Below are positions 1 to 9,500 of a stretch of 58,928 bases of DNA, one piece after another. The notes beneath the pieces were generated by a model. It had not been told where the DNA came from and searched no databases. It saw only the letters and a program-made list of their open reading frames with translations. Source of the stretch: Actinomycetota bacterium (GTDB lineage Bacteria > Actinomycetota > CADDZG01 > WHSQ01). Each line of letters opens with the position of its first letter. Positions within the stretch are counted from its first letter, which is position 1. The stretch covers positions 1-58,928 of the forward strand of contig WHSV01000010.1 of NCBI GenBank assembly GCA_009379915.1. The letters run 5' to 3'. The translations under genes were made by a program, and so were the position numbers.

Positions 1-628
1 GATCGGCGACCTGATCCGCCTCCTCCAGGCGGTGGGTGGCGAACAGCACCGTGCGCCCCTGTCCCGCGGACGCCCGGACGCGATCCCAGAAGGCGCGTCT
101 CGCCGCAACATCTAGCGCGGCGGTGGGCTCATCCAAGACGAGCAGTTCGGGATCGCCTGCGAGGGCCAGGGCCAGTCGGACTCGCTGCCGCTGCCCACCC
201 GAGAGGCGCTCGACCCTTCGCCCCGCGACGCCTTCGAGGTCCGAGAGCCGCAAGGCGTCCTCACGGGAGAGCGGATCCGGGTACAGGGCGCGGATCAGAT
301 CGACCAGCTCGGTCACCGTCACGCCCTGAGGGACGCCGGCATCCTGGAGCATCGCGCCCACGCGGCCGTGTGCGATCGCGTCGGACGGCAGCCCTCCGTA
401 GAGGCGAACGTCGCCGGCGTCGGCTTCTCTAAGGCCGAGAAGGATCTCGGTCGCGGTCGTCTTGCCGGCTCCGTTCGGTCCGAGCAGTGCCACCGTCTCG
501 CCCCGGGCGATCTCGAAAGACAGTCGCTCGATCGCCGTGACGTCGCCGAAGCGGCGCGTGACGTTACCGAAGCTGACGATGGCATCCGGCCTGACGCTCG
601 CAGTGGCCCGCCTGAAGTCTAGGCCCAT
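1..628 (-). CDS. ABC transporter ATP-binding protein, drug/lipid exporter type (3' end outside window)
   Basis: This is the ATPase subunit of an ABC-2 type exporter of the daunorubicin-resistance (DrrA/CcmA) kind, which powers efflux of a hydrophobic compound through a separate permease. About 209 codons are visible and the frame runs open to base 1. Walker A (GPNGAGKT, about residue 56), the ABC signature (LSGGQRQR, about 148), Walker B with catalytic Glu (LLVLDEPT) and the switch His (ATHRLEEAD) are all intact. The start is the ATG at 628, preceded by a GGTAGGGAG ribosome-binding site. It is divergent from a NarL-type two-component system, a common arrangement for regulated exporters. The permease would lie to the left of the window. 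The substrate cannot be told. Confidence 0.9.
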   Translation of the reverse strand, partial: MGLDFRRATASVRPDAIVSFGNVTRRFGDVTAIERLSFEIARGETVALLGPNGAGKTTATEILLGLREADAGDVRLYGGLPSDAIAHGRVGAMLQDAGVPQGVTVTELVDLIRALYPDPLSREDALRLSDLEGVAGRRVERLSGGQRQRVRLALALAGDPELLVLDEPTAALDVAARRAFWDRVRASAGQGRTVLFATHRLEEADQVAD

Positions 629-736
629 GGCTCCCTACCTTTCTTCTTGAGTTTGTTTCATCAGTGTCTGCAGCTCTCGGCTCTTTGCCATCGAGCACTA
701 GGTGGGTCTTTGGAAACCGAACGAGGGAGTCGACAG

Positions 737-752
737 TCAACCGACCGGTTGA
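737..752. promoter_or_regulatory. Inverted repeat, possible response-regulator operator
   Basis: TCAACC and GGTTGA are separated by four bases, giving a perfect 6-4-6 palindrome. It lies in the 190-base gap between the divergent exporter ATPase and the sensor kinase. NarL/LuxR-type regulators bind imperfect palindromes of about this size. That this is the site for the neighbouring regulator is inference from position only. Confidence 0.35.
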
Positions 753-820
753 TGCGGGAATTGGCTGGGCGGCTACTGTGGAACCGACCTCGATGAGAGG
801 GACGGTGGAGGGTGAACGAG

Positions 821-2056
821 GTGTCTCAGGGCTGGCGCAGGACGAAGGAGACGAAAGAAAGCCCGTGGGATCGCTGGACGGTCCTCTGGGGTGCCTTCTT
901 CTACGTTGTGCTGGGCTATGCGATCTTCAGCGCGGTTTTCTATGGGTCGCCTTCGACTACCCGGGTCGCTCTGGGTCTCGTCCTAACGACGGCACTGGGG
1001 TTCTGGTACGCGTACTGGCTTCTGGCCCGCATCAATCCCCCCAGCGATGTCGTCTATTCGCTCGGCGCAGCGGGATTGTGGATGGCGCTCATCGCCGTCG
1101 ACCCGGATTTCATCATCCTGGGTCTCGGCATATTCGCCCCGCTGTGTCTGCAGGATGTCCGCTGGGCGGGCGTCGGCGCCGTGATCGCGGGTGGATGGAT
1201 ATGGCAACGATGGGCCGAGCAAGGAAGTGTCCCGTGGCCGGCAATTCTGGGCGCTTCACTGTTCCTGGCTTTCGGCGCGCTTGCAGTGGCCTACGTCGCC
1301 ACGATCGTCCGCCAAAGCCAAGAACGCCAGCGCCTCATCGATCGGCTTCACGCCGCACAGTCCGAGCTGGCGGAGGCGGAGCGTCAGGCCGGCAGTCTCG
1401 AGGAACGGCAACGCCTGGCACGCGACATCCACGACACCCTGACCCAAGGCTTTACCAGCATCGTGATGCTTCTACAGGCGGCGGAAGAATCTCTTGGCCG
1501 CCGGCACCCCGCCGGACGTCACGTGGCAGGTGCACTGCAGTCGGCCAGAGACAATCTCGCGGAGAGCCGACGCCTCGTATGGGCCATGCAACCGGAGGCG
1601 CTTGTGGATACGCCACTACCGGTTGCCCTGGAAAGATGCGCGCGACAACTGTCCGAGGAGATGGGGATCCGCGCCGACACCGTCGTGACCGGGACCATCC
1701 GCTCGCTCGATGGCGAGCAGGAGACAGCCCTCCTTCGCGCGGCTCAGGAGTCATTGGCCAACGTGCGCAAACACGCACGGGCCACGAGAGTCACGGTGAC
1801 GCTCTCCTACATTGACGATGTCACCGTTCTCGACATCCAGGACGACGGGGTTGGCTTTCGTCCGCCGACGGAGTCGGAGGCAGAACCGGAGGGGGGTGTC
1901 GGGCTCCGGGCCATGCGAGAACGCGTCGAGGAGAGCGGCGGGACGGTCTCTGTCGAGAGCGCCCCGGGCGAGGGCACCACTGTGGTCGCCTACCTCCCCC
2001 CTAACCGAGGTCGTCCTTCCGAGGCGACGCGCGTTGGTGACACCCTTCGTGAGTGA
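821..2056 (+). CDS. NarL-family sensor histidine kinase
   Basis: This is a membrane sensor kinase of the HisKA_3 / NarX-DesK class that autophosphorylates and passes phosphate to the regulator encoded next. The N-terminal third holds about six hydrophobic segments (roughly residues 20-155) with no large extracytoplasmic domain. A short coiled coil follows, then the dimerisation box with the phospho-accepting His in RDIHDTLTQGF (about residue 200) and a HATPase domain with an N box (ESLANVRKHA), DDGVGF and GVGLRAMRER. A GTG at 812 is in frame but abuts the GGAGG at 807-811. The GTG at 821 has nine bases of spacing and is preferred. The last 8 bases overlap the regulator gene. The signal sensed is unknown. 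Confidence 0.88.
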   Translation: MSQGWRRTKETKESPWDRWTVLWGAFFYVVLGYAIFSAVFYGSPSTTRVALGLVLTTALGFWYAYWLLARINPPSDVVYSLGAAGLWMALIAVDPDFIILGLGIFAPLCLQDVRWAGVGAVIAGGWIWQRWAEQGSVPWPAILGASLFLAFGALAVAYVATIVRQSQERQRLIDRLHAAQSELAEAERQAGSLEERQRLARDIHDTLTQGFTSIVMLLQAAEESLGRRHPAGRHVAGALQSARDNLAESRRLVWAMQPEALVDTPLPVALERCARQLSEEMGIRADTVVTGTIRSLDGEQETALLRAAQESLANVRKHARATRVTVTLSYIDDVTVLDIQDDGVGFRPPTESEAEPEGGVGLRAMRERVEESGGTVSVESAPGEGTTVVAYLPPNRGRPSEATRVGDTLRE

Positions 2057-2696
2057 GACGATCCGATTGGTCATCGCCGACGACCATCCGGTCGTCAGGG
2101 ACGGGCTTCGCGCGATGCTCGACACCCAGCCCGACATCGACTTGGTTGGTGAGGCGAGTACGGGAGCCGAGGCGCTGTCCCTGGCCCGCTCCCTCCGGCC
2201 GGACCTGGTGCTCATGGACCTCCAGATGCCGGAGCTCGACGGAGCGAGCGCGACCAGACAGATCAGGGCGGAGAACGAAGACGTCCAAGTCCTGGTCCTC
2301 ACCACCTACGACACGGACGCGGACATCAGCCGGGCCGTCGACGCCGGTGCGACGGGATACCTGCTGAAGGACGCCCGCCGCGAGGACCTGTTCAACGCGG
2401 TGCGGCTGGCTGCCCGAGGCGAGTCGGTGCTGTCTCCGGGAGTGGCAGCGCGCGTGCTGGGGAGGATGCGTGGCCCTGCCGAAGAGGCGTTGAGCGCCCG
2501 AGAGATCGAAGTGCTCGGCGCCGTCGCGCGCGGGCTTTCCAATCGGGAGATCGCCCGCGACCTGCACGTCAGCGAGGCCACAGTCAAAACGCACCTCCTA
2601 CACGTGTTTGCCAAGCTCGCCGTGGACGACAGGACCGCGGCCGTGACCGTGGCGCTCGAGCGGGGGATCATCCGTCTGGAACGACCCCGGACTTGA
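2049..2696 (+). CDS. NarL/LuxR-family response regulator
   Basis: This DNA-binding response regulator is the partner of the upstream kinase. The receiver domain (about residues 1-120) has the acidic pair in IADDHPVVRDG, the phospho-accepting Asp near residue 56 in LMDLQMPELDG, the Thr switch in LVLTTYD and the Lys in LLKDA. The C-terminal helix-turn-helix (about 150-215) is the classical GerE type, LSAREIEVLGAVARGLSNREIA followed by VSEATVKTHL. The GTG at 2049 overlaps the kinase stop (GTGAGTGA), so translation is likely coupled. The likely target is the divergent exporter gene at 1-628. No extra domain is present, and the length of 215 residues is normal. Confidence 0.9.
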   Translation: MSETIRLVIADDHPVVRDGLRAMLDTQPDIDLVGEASTGAEALSLARSLRPDLVLMDLQMPELDGASATRQIRAENEDVQVLVLTTYDTDADISRAVDAGATGYLLKDARREDLFNAVRLAARGESVLSPGVAARVLGRMRGPAEEALSAREIEVLGAVARGLSNREIARDLHVSEATVKTHLLHVFAKLAVDDRTAAVTVALERGIIRLERPRT

Positions 2697-2890
2697 TGTC
2701 ATTCCTCGTCGATCACAATTGGTTCGACCTCCTCCGAGAAGGCGCCATCTGCGACTAACGCGCCGACATTGTTCGTGGAGCCAGGTTGGCGGGTGCGCTT
2801 CGCGGCCGAGCCCTCCCGCTACCAGCTATTTGTTCTTACGAAAGATGGGCTCGGCCATCTGCTCGACCAGCTCAAAGGCGCGCGTCAAGT

Positions 2891-3064
2891 GCCACCATTG
2901 TGCGGGTCGTGCTCGTACCGGCGACGATGGTCCTGCTCGGGAACGCCAACTGGTGGCTGCCGCGCCGGCTTGACCGGATCCTGCCGAAGATGGATCTGGA
3001 GGGAACCGAGACTCTCGAAGCGGTTCAGACACCCACGAGGGAGCCGGAAGAACTGACCGTGTGA
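2891..3064 (+). pseudogene. Remnant of an MMPL-family (RND-like) transporter, C-terminal end only
   Basis: About 57 codons read as the C-terminal end of an MMPL-type membrane transporter: VRVVLVPATMVLLGNANWWLP, then RRLDRILPKMDLEG. This matches the last transmembrane helix and the W-W-L-P turn typical of that family, whose proteins normally exceed 700 residues. Nothing upstream in the same frame looks like the rest. Bases 2697-2890 hold only short out-of-frame stretches that read like protein in pieces (for example GWRVRFAAEPSRYQLFVLTK at 2775-2850), so the region seems to be decaying. The neighbouring exporter genes make loss of a related transporter plausible. Confidence 0.6.
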
Positions 3065-3092
3065 GGCACGGGAAAACCCGTTCGAACCCCGA

Positions 3093-3530
3093 CTACGACT
3101 GCGCGGAAGGGCCGGCCTCTTCATCGGCGGCCACGCGCCCCATCAACTCGAGGAGGCCCTGCCGGGGTGGGTTGAAGAGGTCCATCTCGAGACAGGTCGT
3201 GTCGTACGTCCGGGCCGCGTGGGGCACGTTCGGCGGGATCAGGATGGCCTCCCCGCGTCGCACGATCTTTTTCTGGCTCCCGACCTCGAACTCGAACTCA
3301 CCCTCGAGCACCAGCGAGATCTGCTCTTCGATGTGCCAGTGGAGTGGTGCCTCGGTGTTCGGCTCGAAGTACACGAAGTTCGCCATCAGCTGATCACCGA
3401 GGACCGGCTGGAAGGTCAGGCCGGGAACCACCTCGATCGGTTTCTGCTCGTCCCATTTGAGGAAGGAGCCCTCCCCCTCGGGCCGGGCCTCTCCCTGCCG
3501 GGCGAAGTACCTGTCGCTCTGCTCGCTCAT
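3093..3530 (-). CDS. Single-domain cupin protein
   Basis: This is a small (145-residue) cupin beta-barrel, probably metal-binding. Motif 1 is seen in LHWHIEEQISLVLEGE (His-x-His, then Glu) and motif 2 in IPPNVPHAARTYD (the third His), so the usual 3-His/1-Glu metal set is present at about residues 63-110. Cupins of this size act as small dioxygenases, isomerases or ligand sensors, and the substrate cannot be read from sequence. The gene starts three bases after the stop of the aminotransferase at 3534-4766, so the two are one transcript and may act on the same amino-acid-derived compound. It ends beside the MMPL remnant. Confidence 0.85.
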   Translation of the reverse strand: MSEQSDRYFARQGEARPEGEGSFLKWDEQKPIEVVPGLTFQPVLGDQLMANFVYFEPNTEAPLHWHIEEQISLVLEGEFEFEVGSQKKIVRRGEAILIPPNVPHAARTYDTTCLEMDLFNPPRQGLLELMGRVAADEEAGPSAQS

Positions 3531-3533
3531 CCA

Positions 3534-4766
3534 CTAGCCCTTTCTGGAGTGTTCGATTACCGAAGCCAAACGCTCGATGCCCTCGTCGATGAGATCGTCC
3601 TCGACCCTGCTGAACGACAGCCGCACGTTGCTCTCCCCGCCCGCCCGGTTGCCCTCCCCGCCCGCCCCGGGAAAGAACGGAGCCCCCGGGACAATGGCGA
3701 CCCCATCGTCGACCGCCCGGCGTGCCACGGCCGAACCGTCGATCCCGTTCGGCAGCTCGAGCCACGAGAAGAACCCTCCCCGCGGCCTGGTCCAGGACAC
3801 GTCATCCGGCATATGAGCCTCGAGCGCCTCCATCAGCAGCGCGCACCGCCGGCCGTAGAGAGCGCGTGACCTACGGGCTTGCGCATCGAGTCCCCCAGCT
3901 CGGCCGTACTCCTCGAGGAGTCGCTGGCCGAGTGCGGTCGCGCATTGATCGGTGTTCTGCTTGGCCCAGACCATGCTCGCTACCAGCTCCGGAGGTCCCG
4001 CCCCCCATCCGAGCCGAACACCCGGCATGAAGGTCTTGGAGAAGGTTCCCGCTTGGACGACGACGTCCGGACCCAACGACCAGAGACTCGGAAGTCGGTC
4101 CTCTGTGAACCCGAGGTCTCGATAGGCGACGTCCTCGACGATGAGAAAGCCGTGGTGGCGCGCGATCTCGACCAGCCGCTGCCTGCGGTCATTGGCGAGC
4201 GTGATCCCCGCCGGGTTCTGATGGTCCGGGATCGTGTAGAGAAACTTCGGACGCCCGTGCGCCGCGATTGCGGTCTCGAGACGATCGACATCCAACCCCT
4301 GGTCGTCGAGCGGAACCGCACGAACGGTCGCCTCGAAGCTCTGGAACGCCATGACGGCGCCGAGGTAGGTGGGTCCCTCGACGAGAACGAGATCCCCCGA
4401 GTCGATCAGGCTCTTTCCCAGGAGCTCGAGCGCCTCGATCGCTCCGCTCGTGATGACGAGTTCGTCCTCGTCCGGCCGGGTCCCGTCGCGCTCCAATCGA
4501 TCGGCGATGAACGCACGGGGGCCAACAAGTCCCGCGACCGGAGCGTACTGAAAGGCGGACACGTCGCGGTCCGCCACGAGCCTTTCGAAGTGACCCACGA
4601 GCTCGGCCCCCGGAAACGTCGACGGGTCGGGGAAGCCACCGGCGAACGAGATGAGGTCCGTCTTGTTTGCGAGCGCCAGGATCGAGGTCAGTCCGTCGGC
4701 CGCGTTCGCCTTGGTCCTCCGGGCGAACACCTCGTCCCATCTGTTCCTCGTCCGGGTCCCGGACAT
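3534..4766 (-). CDS. PLP-dependent aminotransferase, MocR/LysN-like class I fold
   Basis: This is a class I/II aminotransferase of the 2-aminoadipate/aromatic aminotransferase (LysN, ARO8) group, moving an amino group from an amino acid to a 2-oxoacid with pyridoxal phosphate. Features include FAGGFPDPSTFP near the N terminus, the YTIPDHQNPAG loop that contacts the cofactor, and the Schiff-base Lys in AGTFSKTFMPGVRLGW (about residue 245). Length is about 410 residues, normal for the family. The ATG at 4766 has GGGAGG seven bases upstream; an in-frame TTG at 4772 is less likely. It is followed at once by the cupin gene. Substrate is not determined; alpha-aminoadipate, valine-type or aromatic donors are all possible. 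Confidence 0.88.
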   Translation of the reverse strand: MSGTRTRNRWDEVFARRTKANAADGLTSILALANKTDLISFAGGFPDPSTFPGAELVGHFERLVADRDVSAFQYAPVAGLVGPRAFIADRLERDGTRPDEDELVITSGAIEALELLGKSLIDSGDLVLVEGPTYLGAVMAFQSFEATVRAVPLDDQGLDVDRLETAIAAHGRPKFLYTIPDHQNPAGITLANDRRQRLVEIARHHGFLIVEDVAYRDLGFTEDRLPSLWSLGPDVVVQAGTFSKTFMPGVRLGWGAGPPELVASMVWAKQNTDQCATALGQRLLEEYGRAGGLDAQARRSRALYGRRCALLMEALEAHMPDDVSWTRPRGGFFSWLELPNGIDGSAVARRAVDDGVAIVPGAPFFPGAGGEGNRAGGESNVRLSFSRVEDDLIDEGIERLASVIEHSRKG

Positions 4767-4801
4767 GGACAAGCCTCCCGTGTTGCCGCTTCGAGTAGTC
4801 G

Positions 4802-4818
4802 GTAGCCTGCAAGGCTAC
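4802..4818 (-). terminator. Short hairpin between permease and aminotransferase genes
   Basis: GTAGCCT and AGGCTAC form a 7-bp stem with a 3-base loop, ten bases after the permease stop and 35 bases before the aminotransferase start. There is no T run, so it may be a weak terminator, an RNA end or an operator. Confidence 0.3.
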
Positions 4819-4827
4819 TCTTAACGT

Positions 4828-6201
4828 TTAGCCCGCGGCATCGCCCTCCCCCGTCGGAGCCGTCGCCACCGGTTCGGGGGCTGCGGGTGGCTGCTCCCCT
4901 AAGAATCCGTCGAGTAGCAGGAACAGAAGGTTCAGGGCTATCCCGGCGACGGCCGCCGACGCGATGGCGGGCAGCTCCCAATCGAAGAACGGCAGGTTAC
5001 CGCCCTCGAACGTATCGCCACCGATTCCGATCACCAACACCACCGAGGTGATCGCGAGTTGGCGAGGATCGAACAGGTTGACTCTCTCCGACATCATCAG
5101 CGCGATTCCCTGGACACCGATGACTCCGAACAGGTAGATCGCGAGGCCGCCGGTTACGGCAACGGGAATGGAGGTGACGACGGCCGACAGTTTCGACACG
5201 AAACCAAGTGCCATGGCGATGACGCCGGCCGAGATCAAGACGGGAACGGAGAAGTTCCGGGTGATCGCCATGAGGCTGTTGTTCTCCCCGTAGTTCGTGC
5301 CCGACGAGGCTCCAAGCATTCCATTCGTGATGTCCGAGACACCGTCGAGTACGAGATTCAAGCCGACCAGCCGCTTGATACCGAGTGGCGGTCTCCTCAT
5401 CTCGGTTGCGAGCTCGTCGACGTAGAGGCTCACCTGGTAGAGGTGGGCGGTGCTCTCCGGAATGGTCGCGATGACGATGGGAGCGATTGCCACGATCGCT
5501 CGCCACGCGTTCTCGTCCGTGAACGCGGGGAGTTGGAAATCCGGAACTGCAAGCCACGCGGCATCGCCCACCGCCGAGAGTTCAACGTTTCCGGTTATCG
5601 CTGCAATCAGGTAGCCGCACACGGCTCCGAGAAGGATCGGGAGCATTCCCAGCAGTCCCAGCCCGCGTAGATAGATGGAAAAGAGAACCGTCAGCAGAAG
5701 CGTCGTCACAGCTATGCCCCAATTGTCGATCGCCATGTCCAGGGCTTCCCTGGCGAGCGCCAGACCGATCACGATCGCGATCGAGCCCGTGACCGACGCC
5801 GGCAGCACGAGGTCGAGCCTCTCCTTTCCGGCGGCTTTGATGATGTAGCCGATGACGATGTTGAGAATTCCGGTCGCCACGACGCCGACCTGGGCGAGCT
5901 CCGTGCTTCCGAACTCCGCAGTGACGATTCCGACCACGGCTGCCAAATAGGCGAAGCTCCCGCCGTAGTAAAGAGGAATGCGGTTGCGCGAACCGACGGC
6001 GGCCAGAATCGTCGCCAGACCCGAAGCAAAGACGGTTACCGCTACGTCGAAACCCGTGATGATCGCGACCAGAGCCGTGGCCGGGAACATCGTTAGAACG
6101 TGTTGGAAGCCGAGGCTGATCAATGCCGCCGGTGGCGGAACGTCGGGCGGAAGATAGCCCAGGACTCTTCCTTCGGCAGGCACTGTCTCCGATCTGGCCA
6201 T
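4828..6201 (-). CDS. NCS2-family nucleobase permease (uracil/xanthine type)
   Basis: This is an integral membrane symporter of the nucleobase:cation symporter-2 family (UraA/PbuX fold), importing a uracil- or xanthine-like base. The protein is almost wholly hydrophobic, with the expected 12-14 segments. It carries the family signature around SGTNYGENNSLMAITR (Asn-Tyr-Gly-Glu-Asn, the substrate and proton site) and the FQHVLTMFP start of helix 1. The ATG at 6201 has GGGAGAGGTG directly upstream and is preferred to an in-frame GTG/ATG-like start at 6216. Length of 458 residues is usual. The C terminus is Pro/Ala rich. It lies upstream of the aminotransferase but is separated from it by 61 bases. 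The exact base transported is not known; upp elsewhere in the window would fit uracil. Confidence 0.85.
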   Translation of the reverse strand: MARSETVPAEGRVLGYLPPDVPPPAALISLGFQHVLTMFPATALVAIITGFDVAVTVFASGLATILAAVGSRNRIPLYYGGSFAYLAAVVGIVTAEFGSTELAQVGVVATGILNIVIGYIIKAAGKERLDLVLPASVTGSIAIVIGLALAREALDMAIDNWGIAVTTLLLTVLFSIYLRGLGLLGMLPILLGAVCGYLIAAITGNVELSAVGDAAWLAVPDFQLPAFTDENAWRAIVAIAPIVIATIPESTAHLYQVSLYVDELATEMRRPPLGIKRLVGLNLVLDGVSDITNGMLGASSGTNYGENNSLMAITRNFSVPVLISAGVIAMALGFVSKLSAVVTSIPVAVTGGLAIYLFGVIGVQGIALMMSERVNLFDPRQLAITSVVLVIGIGGDTFEGGNLPFFDWELPAIASAAVAGIALNLLFLLLDGFLGEQPPAAPEPVATAPTGEGDAAG

Positions 6202-6300
6202 GCTCACCTCTCCCATTCACGAGTCCGCCCACTGCATGGGTTTGAGGGAAGAAGGCCGCGCGACGAGTGCGGGCAAACCCACGCCGCCGTGAATGTACTA

Positions 6301-6322
6301 CCGGGACCGTCGCGGGTCCCGG
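6301..6322. other. Strong GC hairpin in a 330-base intergenic region
   Basis: CCGGGACC and GGTCCCGG form a perfect 8-bp stem around a 6-base loop. It lies about 100 bases upstream of the permease start on the minus strand and about 210 upstream of the hybrid kinase on the plus strand. No T run follows. Bases 6202-6533 hold no gene. Confidence 0.4.
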
Positions 6323-6416
6323 ATAACGTGCCAGAGCTCGGGGGTCGTCGGTTTGACGATCGCGGTCGGGTTCGCGCCGGATCGGGGCAACCCCCAAGGG
6401 CCCCCGAACCCCTCTA

Positions 6417-6434
6417 ACACTCCAATAGGAGTGT
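6417..6434. promoter_or_regulatory. 18-base perfect palindromic element, candidate operator
   Basis: ACACTCCAATAGGAGTGT has 7-bp arms and a 4-base centre. On the minus strand it overlaps a TTGACA box (6435-6440), so a protein bound here could control transcription toward the nucleobase permease; on the plus strand it lies 100 bases before the hybrid kinase. The binding protein is not identified. Confidence 0.4.
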
Positions 6435-6533
6435 CAAATCCGCCCACCCCGATGCGCGGTTGCTCCTTATGCGTATTAACCGTGGCTCCGCTCGCACCGA
6501 TGGGCAAGAGAAGGACAGGGAGGGAGCAATCCG

Positions 6534-9500
6534 GTGAGACACAGAATCACCACATCGAACGCCTGGGCCACAGCAGGCCTCATCGGCACGTTCGCCACGA
6601 TGCTCTACTTCCTGGTGCCCTCACCCGGCGCGAGGGCGGTCCTGTTCACCTCCCTGGTGGGAGGGACGTGTATCTCGATCTTGATCGGATTGCGTATCCA
6701 CCGACCGGAGGTGCCCCGTCCGTGGGTTCTCCTCGCAGTTGGTTTTGGACTCAAGGCCCTCGGCGACGTCGTGTGGTACGGCGAGAACCTGATCAACGGA
6801 CCCGAAGCCCTGGTCCTGCCCGCGAACGTCTGCTACTTCTTCGCTTACTCCTTCTTCATCGCGTCCTTCGTCGTCTTCGTGAGGCTGCGCGACCTGAAGA
6901 ACCTGAGAGCCGTCGCGCTCGACATGGCCATGCTGCTCGTCAACGCAAGCGTGATCTCGTGGATGTTTCTGATGCACCCGATGCTCATCTCGACCTCTTC
7001 CACTTTGGTCGAGCGCGCGGTTTTCACGTCCTATCCCGTTATGAACCTCCTGATCCTCGGCGGCGTCGTCGCGCTCCTGTTGTCAAACGGACCGCGATCC
7101 TCGGCCCTCTACCTCCTCAGCGGCGGATTCCTTTTGCACGTCGCGGGCGACACCGTGTACTACGCCGGCGCGCTGCGCAGCGGCTACGATATCGGAAGCG
7201 AATTGGATGCGCTGTGGCTACTCGGCAGCATGCTCATCGCGGTTGCCGCCCTCCACCCCTCCATGAGCAAGTTGCAAGACACCACGGGCACATCGGGCGC
7301 TCCGTTGACGCGCGCCAGGATCTCTTGGTTCGCCGTTGCGGCTCTCACCGGTCCCGCGGCGGTCGTGGTTCACCAAGCCGGCGAACTCACCGCCTTTCAG
7401 GCGGTCGGAATCTTCTCGAGCCTGTTTCTGTTCCTGCTGGTGCTCACGCGTATGGCGGGCCTCGTCTACGCGGTTCAGTCTCAGGTTCATGATCTTCAGC
7501 GAAGCGCTCAGAAATACCGCGCGCTTGCCCACAACTTCCCGAACGGTGCGGTGTTCCTGTTCGACCACGACCTCCGGTTCCTCGTCGCGGATGGCGGGGG
7601 TCTCCAGAAAGCGGGTTACGCCTCACGGAACCTGGAAGGCCGCACTCTTCATGAAGTTCTCACGCCGACGATGGCGTCCTACTTGGAGCCTCACTATCGA
7701 AGCGCTCTGGCGGGACAGACCTCGACCGCACAGATCGATGTGGGGGACATGGTCTACGAGATCCACGCAACGCCCGTGCAAGACGAACAAGGTGAGGTCT
7801 TCGCGGGGTTGATCTTGTCTCAGGACGTCACCGAACGGAACTGGGCCGAAACGCTGCTCGCGAAGCAAGCCACGACGATGGAGATGATCCTTGGGGGCAT
7901 TCACCTCAAGGACGTGCTCGAAAACATTGCAGTGGTCGTGGAGGAGCAAGCCCCCGGGGCACGCTGTTCGATTCTGCTGCTGGACAAGGACGGTTCCAAA
8001 CTCAGACACGGCGCCGCTCCGAGCCTTCCCGCCGCCTACAACCACGCGGTGGATGGAATCTCTATCGGGCCCGACGTCGGGTCTTGGGGCAGGGCGGCAT
8101 TCACCGGTGCGGAGGTCAGCGTCTCGGACATCGCGACCGACCCTCTGTGGGAAAACTACAGGGATCTCGCCCTGGTGTACGGGTTGCAAGCGTGCTTCTC
8201 GTCGCCCATAACGAACACCGAGGGCAAGACCCTCGGTACCTTCGCTCTCTACTACGACCACCCAACCGAGCCTCCGTCGAGGCACCTCGAGGTCGTTCGT
8301 CTGTTCACTCACCTCGCGGGTATCGCGATCGAGCGACGAGTCGCTGAGGAGCACGGCGCGGAGCTCGAGAATCAGCTCAGGCAGTCGCAGAAAATGGAGG
8401 CCATGGGGCAACTAGCCGGCGGCATCGCCCACGACTTCAACAACATCCTCTCGGTCATTCGCAACTACGCGGTTTTCGTGCGGGACGAGTTCTCGCCGAA
8501 CAACCAGGCGCGCGAGGACGTCGAGGAGATCGTTCAGGCAAGTGACCGGGCGAGAGACCTCGTCCGTCAACTGCTCACCTTTTCCCGTCAGGACATGGCG
8601 AACCCGCAGGTGCTCGACCTGAACGATGTGGTCACCGACGCGCAGAGGCTCTTTCGTCGCACCATTCGGGAGAACGTCAGCTTGTCGGTCGAGCTCGCTC
8701 CCGGTCACCCGTCGACCAAGATCGACCCCGGACAACTCGACCAGGTGCTTCTCAACCTCGTCGTAAACGCCCGCGACGCGATGCCCGACGGAGGTTCGTT
8801 GATCATCTCAACGGGCTACGAGACCGTCGACGGCACCGTCAATCGTCTCCACCCGAACCTCGAGAGCGGCCGCTATGTGAGCCTGTCGGTAACGGACACG
8901 GGTTTTGGAATGACCGACGACGTCAAAGCGCGCATCTTCGAACCCTTTTTCACGACAAAGGGTCCCGGCGAGGGCACCGGACTTGGCCTCGCGATGCTCT
9001 ACGGCATCGTCGACGCGGCAGGCGGCCACGTGGCCGTCGAGTCGACGCCCGGCCGGGGATCGACCTTCACCCTGTACCTGCCGGCCTGCGTAGAGGAGAA
9101 GGACGAGCCCGTCGCCCAGCAGGCGCCTCGAGCGGCGCCCGCGGCGCAGGGGCGTCGCATCCTCGTGGTCGAGGACGAGGAGGCGGTGCGCAGGCTGGTC
9201 GGACGCATTCTTACGGCGCGTGGATATCAGGTAGTCGAAGTGGGGTCGGGCGCCGACGCCCTGGCGCAGCTCGGGGACATCGAAGGACGCGTCGACCTTC
9301 TGCTGACCGATGTGCGAATGCCCGGGATGTCGGGCAGGGAGCTTGCTCTGAACGTTCAGATGCTCTACCCGTGGATCAAGACGCTCTATATGTCTGGGTA
9401 CGCCGAGCAGTCTCTTGCGGAGGACTCGGTACGAGGGTTGGATTCCTGGATACAGAAGCCGTTCTCGGCCGAGACGCTGTTGACCCTCGTCGCCAGGACG

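Noticed and set aside
664-1815. A 383-codon plus-strand frame overlapping the sensor kinase
   Set aside because: It has no domain and is a shadow of the kinase gene in another frame.
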